Shown piece by piece: positions 51,717 through 61,222 of a DNA stretch of 64,000 bases. The notes under the pieces are model-generated. The model ran no database searches and had not been told where the DNA came from. It saw only the letters and a program-made list of their open reading frames with translations. Every line of letters starts with the position of its first letter. Within the stretch, counting starts at the first letter, position 1. The position numbers and the translations under genes are program-made. This stretch comes from Vulgatibacter incomptus. GTDB lineage: Bacteria > Myxococcota > Myxococcia > Myxococcales > Vulgatibacteraceae. Where the stretch lies: assembly GCF_001263175.1 (NCBI RefSeq), contig NZ_CP012332.1:2229501-2293500 (forward strand), read 5' to 3'.

Positions 51717-53831
51717 CTACTGGAGGACCTTGAACGCGCCGTCTGCGGGCGTCACCGCCTCGGGAAAGAAGCCCAACACCGTGTCCGCGCCGCTGTAGGC
51801 GACGAAGATCTTCCAGGTGGGGCTGGCGCCGTCGCTGAGCATGAACGGCGTCATCGCTGCCGCAATCAGCCGATTTGGAATCGGCGCGGCACGGAAGAAG
51901 GCGAAGCCACTCGAGGTCGACCAGGCGAAGATCGTCCCCCTCGCGACCGAGCCCGGGGGCGGCGGCGTGAACGCGAAGAGCAGATCGCTCGCAGCGAAGG
52001 CGCTCGAGGTCTGGGCGTCGGATGCCCGCCCAACGAAGCCGGTCACGGAGCCCGTGAGGGTCCAGGGGAGCGCCTTGGGCGGCAGGATGTCCAGGCGAAG
52101 CCCTGCCGCCGCGCACCCGTCCGGATTGACGAGCCCCGCGGGGTGGAGATCAACCACGAGGGAACGGCCGTCCGGCGCGACCCCGGTGATGGGGAAACCG
52201 TCGCAGACCAGCGTGCCGGTGATCCGGGGAACCAGGCGATCCGCGAGGAGGGGATCGCTGGAGGCGACGAGCGGAATCGGAGAGAGGAAGGTCACGGCCG
52301 AGCCCACGGGAAGCGCGAACGTGCCGGTGACGAGGTCCTCGATGCTGCCGACGTCGTCGAATCCCGGGAGCGGGTTCTCGAAGGCCCCCTCCCAGGTCTC
52401 GTTCAGCGGCCGCGCGCCCGGGGGCAGCGTCACGCTGGGGACCGCGGCCGCCCCGGTGCCGCGACGGGAGCCGGCCCGAAGGGTCGGAGTGGTGATGGCG
52501 GGGCCCTTCTGCACCGAGCTCAGCAGGAAGACGGGATCCGGCGCGGCTCGGGCCCCGGTGCCCTCGAGGAAGGTGCCGAGACCGCCGGCGAGGTAGGTGA
52601 TCTCCCCATCGGTGGAGTTGAAGAGCGTGAGCTCCGGCAGGCCGATGGCTGCCACGTGGTTCCCATCGGCGTTGAGCGTGGCGGCGTTGAAAGCGTTCAC
52701 CACGGTGAAGGTCCCGTTGATCGCGATCACGCCGAGCTGCGCTCCAGGGAGCTGGAAGGCCGCGGGGCCCCCCGTCGTCGCGTCGACCGCGAGGGTGCCG
52801 GGCTGGCCCGGAACGCCGCCGAGGTCCACCACGGCGACGTTGGGGCAGAGCATCGTCCCGGCGCAGAAGGAGGGCTCGAGCACCACGAAGAGCCGCCCCG
52901 AGCGCTGGGCGCAGGGATCGGCCACGAGGGCCGCTTCGAGCGCCGGCGTCAGCGCGGGCGAGGGAGCGAACGCCACGGCCCGCGCGGCGGCGACGCGCTC
53001 CTCGATGGAGCCGTCGGGGAGCGTCACCGGCACGCGCAGCTCGATGCGCTCGGCCTCGCTCACCGGGTCCAGCGAGATCGCGCCGTCCGCGGCGATCCGC
53101 GCCTTGGTGAGCCAGACGCCGGGGACGTGGTCCGGCGAGAGGTTCGCGTCGGCGATCGCCACGGTGCGGCAATCGAGATCCACGCCCGGAATGGGCGCCT
53201 GGGTCCCCGGCGGATCGAGGGCGATGCCCGCGGGAAAGATCCCTGGGAGGTCGATGGTCGTGGCGATGGACGGCAACGGCTCGGTGCTCGTGCTCGTCAC
53301 TAGGTGTGGAGGACGAATCGCGACGAGGCTCCCGCCGTCCCCGTCCGGCGAGAGGCCGGCGAGGAGGAAGTGGTCGGCGAGGGCGCCGCCCTCCGCGAAG
53401 CCGAAGGCGCCGGTGAAGGCGACGCCGGCAGTGGGAACGGTGTCGACGGCGATCGTGATCGGGAAGCCGTCGGGGCCGTCCACGCTCCGGGGCCCGAAGG
53501 CCCCGGGGGGGACCTCCGTGTCGACGAAGCCGACCTCGGCGGCCGAGCCGGAGACCACGAAGACGAAGCGCCGCGCGGCCTCGACCTCGATCGGCGTGTT
53601 CACCGTGGGGATGGAGAGCGGAAAGAGCGCCGCCGGCCCGACCAGGAACTCGCTCGTGCCCACGTCGACGACCTTGAGGTCGTTGCTGCCCTGGTTGGCG
53701 ATGAAGAGGCGACCGCTGGGCTCGTGGGCCGCCAGCGACACGGGAGTGTCGAGGTTGCCGAAGGAGGCGATGATGGTCTCGCCGCAGCCTGCGGCGGCGA
53801 CGATGGCGAGGGTCGCGAGGATGCGGCGCAT
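51717..53831 (-). CDS. Beta-propeller-like lipoprotein, 704 aa
   Basis: The lipoprotein signal ends AAAGC (C16). The mature protein has repeated beta segments with YncE-type character in the first ~150 residues (PVSLAAHEPSGRLFIANQGSNDLKVVDV, not continuous here), then a long beta-rich body with few helices and several Cys (DLDCRTVAIAD, PCAQRSG, FCAGTMLCPNVAVVD). It is probably anchored in a membrane facing the periplasm or the cell surface. The ATG at 53831 shares one base with the stop of the upstream, similar lipoprotein gene, so the two are translated together. No enzyme motif is seen. A role in surface binding or adhesion is only a guess. Confidence 0.75.
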   Translation of the reverse strand: MRRILATLAIVAAAGCGETIIASFGNLDTPVSLAAHEPSGRLFIANQGSNDLKVVDVGTSEFLVGPAALFPLSIPTVNTPIEVEAARRFVFVVSGSAAEVGFVDTEVPPGAFGPRSVDGPDGFPITIAVDTVPTAGVAFTGAFGFAEGGALADHFLLAGLSPDGDGGSLVAIRPPHLVTSTSTEPLPSIATTIDLPGIFPAGIALDPPGTQAPIPGVDLDCRTVAIADANLSPDHVPGVWLTKARIAADGAISLDPVSEAERIELRVPVTLPDGSIEERVAAARAVAFAPSPALTPALEAALVADPCAQRSGRLFVVLEPSFCAGTMLCPNVAVVDLGGVPGQPGTLAVDATTGGPAAFQLPGAQLGVIAINGTFTVVNAFNAATLNADGNHVAAIGLPELTLFNSTDGEITYLAGGLGTFLEGTGARAAPDPVFLLSSVQKGPAITTPTLRAGSRRGTGAAAVPSVTLPPGARPLNETWEGAFENPLPGFDDVGSIEDLVTGTFALPVGSAVTFLSPIPLVASSDPLLADRLVPRITGTLVCDGFPITGVAPDGRSLVVDLHPAGLVNPDGCAAAGLRLDILPPKALPWTLTGSVTGFVGRASDAQTSSAFAASDLLFAFTPPPPGSVARGTIFAWSTSSGFAFFRAAPIPNRLIAAAMTPFMLSDGASPTWKIFVAYSGADTVLGFFPEAVTPADGAFKVLQ

Positions 53832-55243
53832 CAGAACGCCCCTTCCTGGACGCGGCCCAGGCGCGCGACCACGCGGGCGCTCTCCGGGCGGAAGAGCTCG
53901 AGGAGATCCACTACCCCGATCGTCCCCTGGGAGAACGACGGCGTGTAGATCCGCACCCCCGCCCCGTTCGGCCGGACGGCGAGCTCGGAGGGCGTTCCGC
54001 CCAGGCCGGTGACGAAGCCTGCGAGGACGCCGACGCGCATGTCGAAGAAGGCAATCCCGTCCGTGGTCGTAACGGCGACCAGGTCGCTGGGGCTGCCGTC
54101 CGGGAGCGTCCGCGGGATGGTGACGACGGAGTTGGGTCCGATCGGCGACGGGATCTGGTCCGCGGTGGCGAAGCGGGGGGTCTCGCCGGTCGCAGGCGGG
54201 AGCTCGGGGCACGCGGCGCCGGGCGGCACCACGGTCCCCTCGGGGAGGATGCAGCCATCGGTTGGGAGCGAGGGGATCCGGGTCACGTCGATCACGGCCA
54301 GCGCCGCTGGGAAGTGGGTGGCGAGGAAGACGTCGGCGGCGTCGGAGGAGACGGCGATTCCGCGGGAATCGGCGCCGTTCTCCTGAGGCGCGAGGTTGCG
54401 GGAGAAGAGCGGCCCGAGGATCGGAACACCCGCCTGGAAGTCGAAGAGGAAGACCTGCTGGTTGCCCGCGTCCATCGAGCGTCCCGACGCATAGAGCGTG
54501 CAGATCGGTGCGCCGTCGGCGCCCGGGCGACAGCCTCCCGCTGCGAGCCCCCCGATGGCGGTGTTGCCCACGTCGATCGTCTGGAGAGCGCCTCCGCCGA
54601 GGGACCAGAAATGGGCGTCGGCCTTGGCGGTGCCGATGACGCCTCCGGTGGGCGAGATCCGCGTCGTCGAGAAGTGCCCGACGTAGAGGTTTCCGAGGGA
54701 GACGACGATGCTGTAGGGGTCCGGCCTGGGGAAGGAGGCGCCTCCTGTGACGCAGAGGGTGCCCCCGAAGGAACAGGCGAGCCGGCTCGCGTCGAGGTCC
54801 GCGGCGACCACCGAGTTGCTGCCCCGGACCGGGACGAAGGCGCGCTGGAGGCCGGGCGCGAGCTGGGCCACCGCGACCTGGCCGCCGTAGTCGCCGATCT
54901 CGACGGCGCCCACGAAGGCGCTCGTGATGTCGGGGACGTTCACCGGGGCGCAGCTCGGATTCGCAGCCGGGCAGGCGGGATTCGGGGGCGCCTCCTCGAT
55001 CAGCCGATCGAGGGTCGCGAGGTCGAAGGCGTGGAGCACGCCCGAGCGGAAGCGGAGGTCGAAGTTGCTGGAGACCACCAGCAGCCGGGTCGGGACGGTC
55101 GGATCCTCGGGCGTAATCGCGATCCCGGTCGGGAACTGGAGCGACCCGAGGGGCGGCGGCGCCCCGTCCTCCGATCGGGCGCAGCCGGCGAAGAGCAGCG
55201 CCAGGGCGACGGGGAGGACGGGAAAGGAAGAGGTGGGGCTCAC
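53831..55243 (-). CDS. Beta-propeller-like lipoprotein, 470 aa
   Basis: The chosen GTG at 55243 gives a compact lipoprotein signal (MSPTSSFPVLPVALALLFAGC, split at the lipidated C21); a TTG at 55258 would add five residues. The mature chain carries repeated WD/YncE-like blades (GSLQFPTGIAITPEDP, RLLVVSSNFDLRF, RAFVPVRGSNSVVAADL, NLYVGHFSTTRISP, DSRGIAVSSDAADVFLATH), suggesting a six- or seven-bladed propeller. Several Cys pairs (ACPAANPSCAP) may form disulfides. It is the first of a two-gene unit with the 704-residue lipoprotein and follows repeat copy E. Confidence 0.75.
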   Translation of the reverse strand: MSPTSSFPVLPVALALLFAGCARSEDGAPPPLGSLQFPTGIAITPEDPTVPTRLLVVSSNFDLRFRSGVLHAFDLATLDRLIEEAPPNPACPAANPSCAPVNVPDITSAFVGAVEIGDYGGQVAVAQLAPGLQRAFVPVRGSNSVVAADLDASRLACSFGGTLCVTGGASFPRPDPYSIVVSLGNLYVGHFSTTRISPTGGVIGTAKADAHFWSLGGGALQTIDVGNTAIGGLAAGGCRPGADGAPICTLYASGRSMDAGNQQVFLFDFQAGVPILGPLFSRNLAPQENGADSRGIAVSSDAADVFLATHFPAALAVIDVTRIPSLPTDGCILPEGTVVPPGAACPELPPATGETPRFATADQIPSPIGPNSVVTIPRTLPDGSPSDLVAVTTTDGIAFFDMRVGVLAGFVTGLGGTPSELAVRPNGAGVRIYTPSFSQGTIGVVDLLELFRPESARVVARLGRVQEGAF

Positions 55244-55352
55244 GCAGCTCGCTCGCAAAGGGCGCGAAGATAGGTCTCCGCTTCGAAAGGGGTCAAGGAC
55301 AACCGGCCCCCGGCGCCGGGCGAAGCCGTGCCGCCCGGCCCTGGTTCCGCCC

Positions 55353-55487
55353 GAGCGTGTGAAGAAATCGGCTCCGCTTGAAGCGGACCCGATTTCTTCA
55401 GCCGCGCTCCGCGCGGAGACGCTCCTCTTTTCGTCCGCTCCGCCTTCGGCGCCGGTGAGGTCGTGAATACCTTCACGACCTCACCGG
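55353..55487 (-). repeat. Structured 3'-end element, copy E
   Basis: Sense is the minus strand. The glyS stop TGA (55481-55483) lies inside hairpin 1, a perfect 16-bp stem (55452-55467 with 55472-55487) closed by four bases. The main hairpin has arms TGAAGAAATCGG/CCGATTTCTTCA and TCCGC/GCGGA, again with one unpaired position between blocks. The CCGCGC/GCGCGG hairpin and GCCGAAGGCGGAGC core are present. The element separates glyS from the beta-propeller lipoprotein genes. Confidence 0.88.
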
Positions 55488-57577
55488 GCGGCCTTCTTGA
55501 GATCCATCCGACCGAAGTCGGCGATCCGGCCGAAGAGCTCGCGCAGCTCGCCGAGCAGGCGCAGGCGATTGCCGCGCGCGCGCGGGTCCTCGGCCATCAC
55601 CATGACCTCGAGGAAGAAGGTATCGAGGGGTTCGCGGAGCGCGGTCAGCTCGCGAAGCCCGCCAAGGTAGTCGCCAGAGGCCAGGCGCGCCTCGACGGCG
55701 TCCCGCACGGAGACGAAACGCTCGTAGAGAGCGCCCTCGGCGGGCTTCTCGAAGAGCGTCGCGTCGACAGCGGCGGCAGCGGCAGCGGCCCCCGCCTTCT
55801 CGACGATGTTGGTGCGCGAGAAGCCCTCGGCGAGGGCGCGGAAGCGCTCGTCGGCGAGCATCGCCGCCACCGCCGCCACCCGATCGCGCGCCGCGACGAC
55901 GTCGTCGAAGCCCACTGCCAGCACCGCCTCCACCACCTCCGCCGGATGGGACTCCGACCAGAGGTTCTTGAGGCGCGCGCGGAAGAAGTCGAGGACCTGG
56001 CCCCTGACCTCGCCGGCCGGGAGCGTGAGCCGCCCCTCGAGCTGCGAGAGGGCCTGATCGACGAGCGCGGCAAGCGAGAAACGGAAGCCGGCGTGGAGCA
56101 CCACGTGGACGATCCCGAGGCACGCCCGGCGGAGGGCGAAGGGATCTGCCGCGCCAGTGGGCGGCTTGCCGATGCCGAAGATGCCCGCGATCGTGTCGAT
56201 GCGATCCGCGATCCCGACCACCGCGCCGACCTCGCTGCTCGGCAGCACGTCGCCGGCGCCCCTGGGCAGGTAGTGCTCGAAGATCGCGCGAGCGACCTCC
56301 TCCGGCTCGCCGGACGCGAGGGCGTACTCCCGCCCCATCGCCCCCTGCAGCTCGGGGAACTCGCCGACCATCCCGGTGACCAGGTCCGCCTTCGCGAGGG
56401 TTGCCGCGCGCTCGACGTGCTCGCGCTTCGCGGCGTCGAGGCCGAGGGCCTCGGCGAGCCACCGCGCGTCGGCCCGGAAGCGCTCGACCTTGTCGAGGAT
56501 GCTGCCCAGCTTGTGCTGGAAGGTGACCTTGCCGAGGCGCTCCACGCGGTCGACGAGCGGGACCTTCCGGTCCTCGTCGAAGAAGAAACGGCCGTCGGAG
56601 AGGCGCGCGTTGAGCACCCTCTCGAAGCCTCGGCGGGCGAGAGCCGGATCCTTCACCGGCGTGTTCGCGATGGCCACGAAGGCCGGGAGGAGCGCCGTAG
56701 CGTCGGAGTTGGTCACCGAGAAATACTTCTGGTGCCCCTTCATCTCCGAGACGAGCACCTCTCGCGGCAGCTCGAGATACGCCGGGTCGAAGCCGCCCAC
56801 GATGTGCGAGGGCCGCTCCACCAGCCAGGTGACGTGCTCGACGAGCTCCTCGTCCGCCAGCAGCGCGCCACCCGCCTCCGCAGCACCCGCGGTAGCAGCC
56901 TTTCTCACAGCCTCGCGACGCTCCACCGGATCGACGATGACCTCGGCAGCGCGAAGGGCCTCGACGTAGCGGGCCGGAGACCCGATCTCGATGGGCCCGC
57001 TGGAGAGGAAGCGGTGGCCGAAAGTGACGCCGCCGGAGTCCACCTCGGCGAAGCGCAAGGGGACCACGTCGTCGCCGAAGCGGGTGAGGATCCAGTGGAG
57101 GGGCCGCGCGTAGGCGTCCTGGACGTCCCCCCACCTCATGGTCTTGCGCCAGGAGATCCCACGAACGGCCTCGAGGAGCACGCCGGGGAGCACCTCGAGG
57201 GCCGGCAGGCCCCGCTCCTCCACGCGCGCGCAGAGGTATTCGCCCTTGGGAGTGGCGCGCCGCTCCAGCTTCGCGACGTCGACGCCGGTCTTCTGGGCGA
57301 AAGAGAGCGCCGCCTTCGTGGGGTTCCCGTCCGCGTCGTAGGCGGCCTTCACCGGAGGCCCCAGCTCGTCGCGGGAGACGTCCTCCTGGCCCTCCGCCAC
57401 GTCGCGGATCCACACGGCCAACCGCCGCGGGGTGCCGAAGGTGCGGGCCGTGCCGTGGCCGAGGCGGGCCTTCGCCAGGCCCTCCACGATCAGCCGCTCC
57501 AGATCCTGGAGGCAGCTCGGGAAAAACGCGGCCGGGATCTCTTCCGTGCCGATCTCGAGGAGCAGGTCGCCGGCCAT
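55481..57577 (-). CDS. glyS: Glycyl-tRNA synthetase beta subunit
   Basis: This 698-residue beta subunit of the heterotetrameric synthetase starts at ATG 57577, one base after the glyQ stop. Family signatures are LLLEIGTEEIPAAF at the N-terminus, MRWGDVQDAYARPLHWIL, FGHRFLSSGPI, EVLVSEMKGHQKYFSV, DGRFFFDEDRKVPL, the HD-like FQHKLGSILDK and YLPRGAGD, and a C-terminal anticodon-binding domain (VMVMAEDPRARGNRLRLLGEL). It works with GlyQ to charge tRNA-Gly. The stop codon is folded into repeat copy E. Confidence 0.97.
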   Translation of the reverse strand: MAGDLLLEIGTEEIPAAFFPSCLQDLERLIVEGLAKARLGHGTARTFGTPRRLAVWIRDVAEGQEDVSRDELGPPVKAAYDADGNPTKAALSFAQKTGVDVAKLERRATPKGEYLCARVEERGLPALEVLPGVLLEAVRGISWRKTMRWGDVQDAYARPLHWILTRFGDDVVPLRFAEVDSGGVTFGHRFLSSGPIEIGSPARYVEALRAAEVIVDPVERREAVRKAATAGAAEAGGALLADEELVEHVTWLVERPSHIVGGFDPAYLELPREVLVSEMKGHQKYFSVTNSDATALLPAFVAIANTPVKDPALARRGFERVLNARLSDGRFFFDEDRKVPLVDRVERLGKVTFQHKLGSILDKVERFRADARWLAEALGLDAAKREHVERAATLAKADLVTGMVGEFPELQGAMGREYALASGEPEEVARAIFEHYLPRGAGDVLPSSEVGAVVGIADRIDTIAGIFGIGKPPTGAADPFALRRACLGIVHVVLHAGFRFSLAALVDQALSQLEGRLTLPAGEVRGQVLDFFRARLKNLWSESHPAEVVEAVLAVGFDDVVAARDRVAAVAAMLADERFRALAEGFSRTNIVEKAGAAAAAAAVDATLFEKPAEGALYERFVSVRDAVEARLASGDYLGGLRELTALREPLDTFFLEVMVMAEDPRARGNRLRLLGELRELFGRIADFGRMDLKKAAR

Positions 57578-57578
57578 C

Positions 57579-58475
<897 letters not shown>

Positions 58476-58486
58476 GGTAGCGGCGC

Positions 58487-58515
58487 ACGCTAGTCGCCGG
58501 CCTCGAGGGCGTCAA
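58487..58515 (-). promoter_or_regulatory. glyQS promoter (near-leaderless)
   Basis: On the minus strand TTGACG (58510-58515), exactly 17 bases, and TAGCGT (58487-58492). The glyQ ATG begins only 11 bases after the -10 box, predicting a leader of about five bases. The -10 hexamer matches that of the rpsA promoter exactly. Confidence 0.7.
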
Positions 58516-58567
58516 GAACGGACGCCGGGGCGCGAAACGCCCCGGCGCGACCGATCCCAAGCGCCCG

Positions 58568-58601
58568 AAAAAAGAATCGGCCCCGCGGGGGCGGGGCCGA
58601 T
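58568..58601 (-). terminator. Rho-independent terminator of the Cys-rich lipoprotein gene
   Basis: A perfect 11-bp stem ATCGGCCCCGC (58576-58586) and GCGGGGCCGAT (58591-58601) with a GGGG loop is followed on the minus strand by six T (58573-58568), 44 bases beyond the stop at 58645. This is the clearest intrinsic terminator in the window. Confidence 0.85.
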
Positions 58602-58644
58602 CCATCGGGCTCGCGCCGTAGGCGTGAGCGCTACCGTGGGCCTC

Positions 58645-61025
58645 TTACTGCGGGTCGCCGGTGCACTCACCGGGGCAGCAGCCGCAGTCGAGGATGCCGC
58701 CGCAGCCGTCTCCGGTCAGGCCGCAGCTGAGGCCCTGCTGGGCGCAGGTACGGGGGGTGCAGGCAGGAGCGCCGCAGATCCCCGCTCCACCGCCGCCGCA
58801 GATCTGGCCGGCGGGGCAGCTTCCGCACTGCAGGATCCCGCCGCAGCCGTCGCCCACCGGGCCGCACTGCACGCCGGCCTGCTCGCAGGTGCGAGGAGCG
58901 CAGGCCTGTCCGCAGTGGCCGCGCACGCCGCCGGCGCCGCAGACCAGGGGCGCCTCGCAGGTCCCGCAGCTCAGCACCCCGCCGCAGCCGTCACCGGCCG
59001 CGCCGCACTCGAAGCCCATCTCGTTGCAGGTCCGCGGCACGCAGGTCGGCACCGGGGGTCCTCGCTCTGGATGCACGAGGCGAGGTCGAGGAGCATGAAG
59101 AGGAGGACCTTCTCCTGGGCGGTGAGGCCGCCGCTGCCGCACTCCCGCGGGAACGTCTGTCCATTGAAGCTGCCGTTCGCCACGTGGAAGTCGCTGAAGA
59201 CCACGCGCCCGCACTGCTGCGCAGGCGGGAGCGCCATCGGCGTGTTGAAGGTCATGTGCTGGACGTGGTCGCTGTTGTTGGGGAGCCAGATCCAGCGCTG
59301 GGCGGAGGCCACCGTCGAGATGCTCTGGCGAGCCTCGGTGATCGAGATCTCCGTGTTCCCACCGGCGTTGGTGCCCGCGCCCACGAGCCGGAGCCACTCT
59401 GCGAAATCCCGCCCCTTCTGGAACGAGGTGTCAATCCGCCCGGTGGCCGTAGTGAAGCCGTTGTTGATCCCCGTCCAGTTGGCGCTCGAGCTGAACGGCT
59501 GCTCGTAGCGCAGCCAGTCCCGGCTGAAGTGCGTGGCGAAGACGCGGCCGCCCGCGTTCGTGTAGTCGACCAGCCGGGCGACGTCGGCCGCGTCGCGGGT
59601 CGTCTCGCCGCCCTGGCAGGCCAGGAGCACCGCGTCGTAGCCCATGAGCGTGTTCACGCTCGCGACGAGCTGGGCCTCGCCCGGCGTGCTGCTCGAGATC
59701 TGCGCGCCGGCCTTCCTCTTCCCCTTGTAGAAGTGGATCCGCCCGGTCCCGTTCGGATTGGTGAACTCGCGGTCGTCGACGCCCATCTTCCGGATCACGC
59801 ACTCGAGGGCGTCCACGTCGCCGGTGGAGACCGCGATCATCGGGATGTTGTCGTAGTTGTTGGCCTCGTGGTGCCTCTTCGCGAGGCGCGTCTGCTCGGC
59901 CGTCAGCCGGTTCTCCTGGCAGCCCTGGATGTCGATGTCCACCTTGCGGCGCCACCGGCCGATCTGGATCACGAGGGGCTGCGTACCGGAGGGGACGTCG
60001 GTGAGGACGAACTTTCCGTCCGGGCCCGTCACCGCGTGGGCCACCGCCCGCGGCGGGACCTGGGTGTCGCAGCGGTCACAGGTCGCGGCGGTCGGGAACG
60101 CCGGGATGTCGCCGAGGCTGCTGGGGATGTAGACGAGGGCGCCGTAGACGGGATCGCCGTTGGCGCCGGCGGGCGTGTAGACCGTCCCCGTGACGGTGGT
60201 CAGGTCGCCGCCAGGGCACGCCTCGCCGTGATGGCCGCCTCCCCCTTCGCCGCAGCGGTTGGCGCCGCCGCCGCCGCAGATCTTGCCGGCGCCGCAGGCC
60301 ATCGGGCCGCAGTCGATGACGGTTCCGCAGTTGTCCACGGCCATGCCGCAGTCGTAGCCGAGCTGCGCGCAGGTCTTCGGCTCGCAGGCGGGGACGCTCC
60401 CACACTTTCCGTGAACGCCGGTGCCGCCGCAGGTGGCCGGGGCCGTGCAGCTCCCGCACTCGATCAGGTTTCCGCAGCCGTCGGAGGCGGCGCCGCACTC
60501 GATCCCCGCCTGGGCGCAGGCCTGGTCCCGGGTCTTGCACTCGACGCCGAGATCGCCGCCGTCCTTTGCCTCGATGCAGAGGTTGCGCTTACCGTCGCCG
60601 CAGATCTGGCCCTCGCCGCAGCTGCCGCAGTCGATCGGCTTGTTGCAACCGTCGAGCTGCTGGCCGCAGGCCCTGTGGCCGTCGAGCGCGAGATCCTCGC
60701 AGCTCTTGGGCTGGCACGCGCCGCAGCGGTTCTGCGCCGCGAACCCGCACGTCTGCCCGTCCGCACACTGGCCGCAGATCAGGATCGCACCGCAGCCGTC
60801 GGCGATCCATCCGCACTCGGCCCCTTCCGACTCGCACGTCTTGGGCTTGCAGGGCCCGCCGCCCCCGCCGGTGCCGCCGCCGGTGTCACCGCCGCCGGAG
60901 CCACCGGTCCCCGGCTTCCCGGGTCCATCCGGGTCCGAACCGGAGCCTCCACCGCAACCGAACGAGGCGATGGCGACAACGCACGACGCCAAAAAAATGG
61001 GGAAAAAGCTCGAGGGAGCACGCAT
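58645..61025 (-). CDS. Cys-rich repeat lipoprotein with carboxypeptidase-regulatory-like domain, frameshifted
   Basis: ATG 61025, with GAGG upstream, begins a lipoprotein signal ending in a Cys (IASFGC). A Gly-rich linker follows, then about four repeats of the pattern CxPxTC...CG...DGCG...CGxC (about 65-285), a regulatory-like Ig domain (VTGTVYTPAGANGDPVYGAL), and a ~250-residue domain with a glutamine-amidotransferase-like strand (MGYDAVLLACQGGE). This frame ends at 58971 with a repeat-unlike tail. The repeats resume in another frame (PTCVPRTCNEMGFECGAAG onward) to 58645, giving three more repeats. One extra C in the C5 run (59054-59058) would join the two parts. Either a deletion, a sequencing error or a real frameshift. 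Confidence 0.75.
59054..59058 (-). other. Frameshift point in a G5/C5 homopolymer
   Basis: The minus-strand codons read GAG GAC CCC CGG TGC in the upstream frame. With one more C the reading becomes GAG GAC CCC CCG GTG CCG ACC TGC, continuing directly into the Cys-rich repeats that fill the other frame down to 58645. Confidence 0.75.
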
Positions 61026-61158
61026 GACGAACCTCGGGTCGATACCGACAGTCACCCCCGATTATCACGGCACCCTCGAGGCTTCTAGTTTTTAGATAAT
61101 TGTAGTTACAGGTGCGCTCACGGCCTACGCCGGCGATGGCCCCGTCGCCCCCATGAAC

Positions 61159-61200
61159 GACAGAAGCCCCTCCCCGCCTGAGCGGAGAGGGGCTTCTGTC
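61159..61200 (-). terminator. rpsA terminator hairpin
   Basis: GACAGAAGCCCCTC pairs perfectly with GAGGGGCTTCTGTC, with CCGC/GCGG continuing inside after one mismatch and a four-base loop. It starts 22 bases beyond the rpsA stop on the minus strand. No T-run follows in that direction. Confidence 0.65.
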
Positions 61201-61222
61201 TTCTATCCATTCACCGCGAGGA

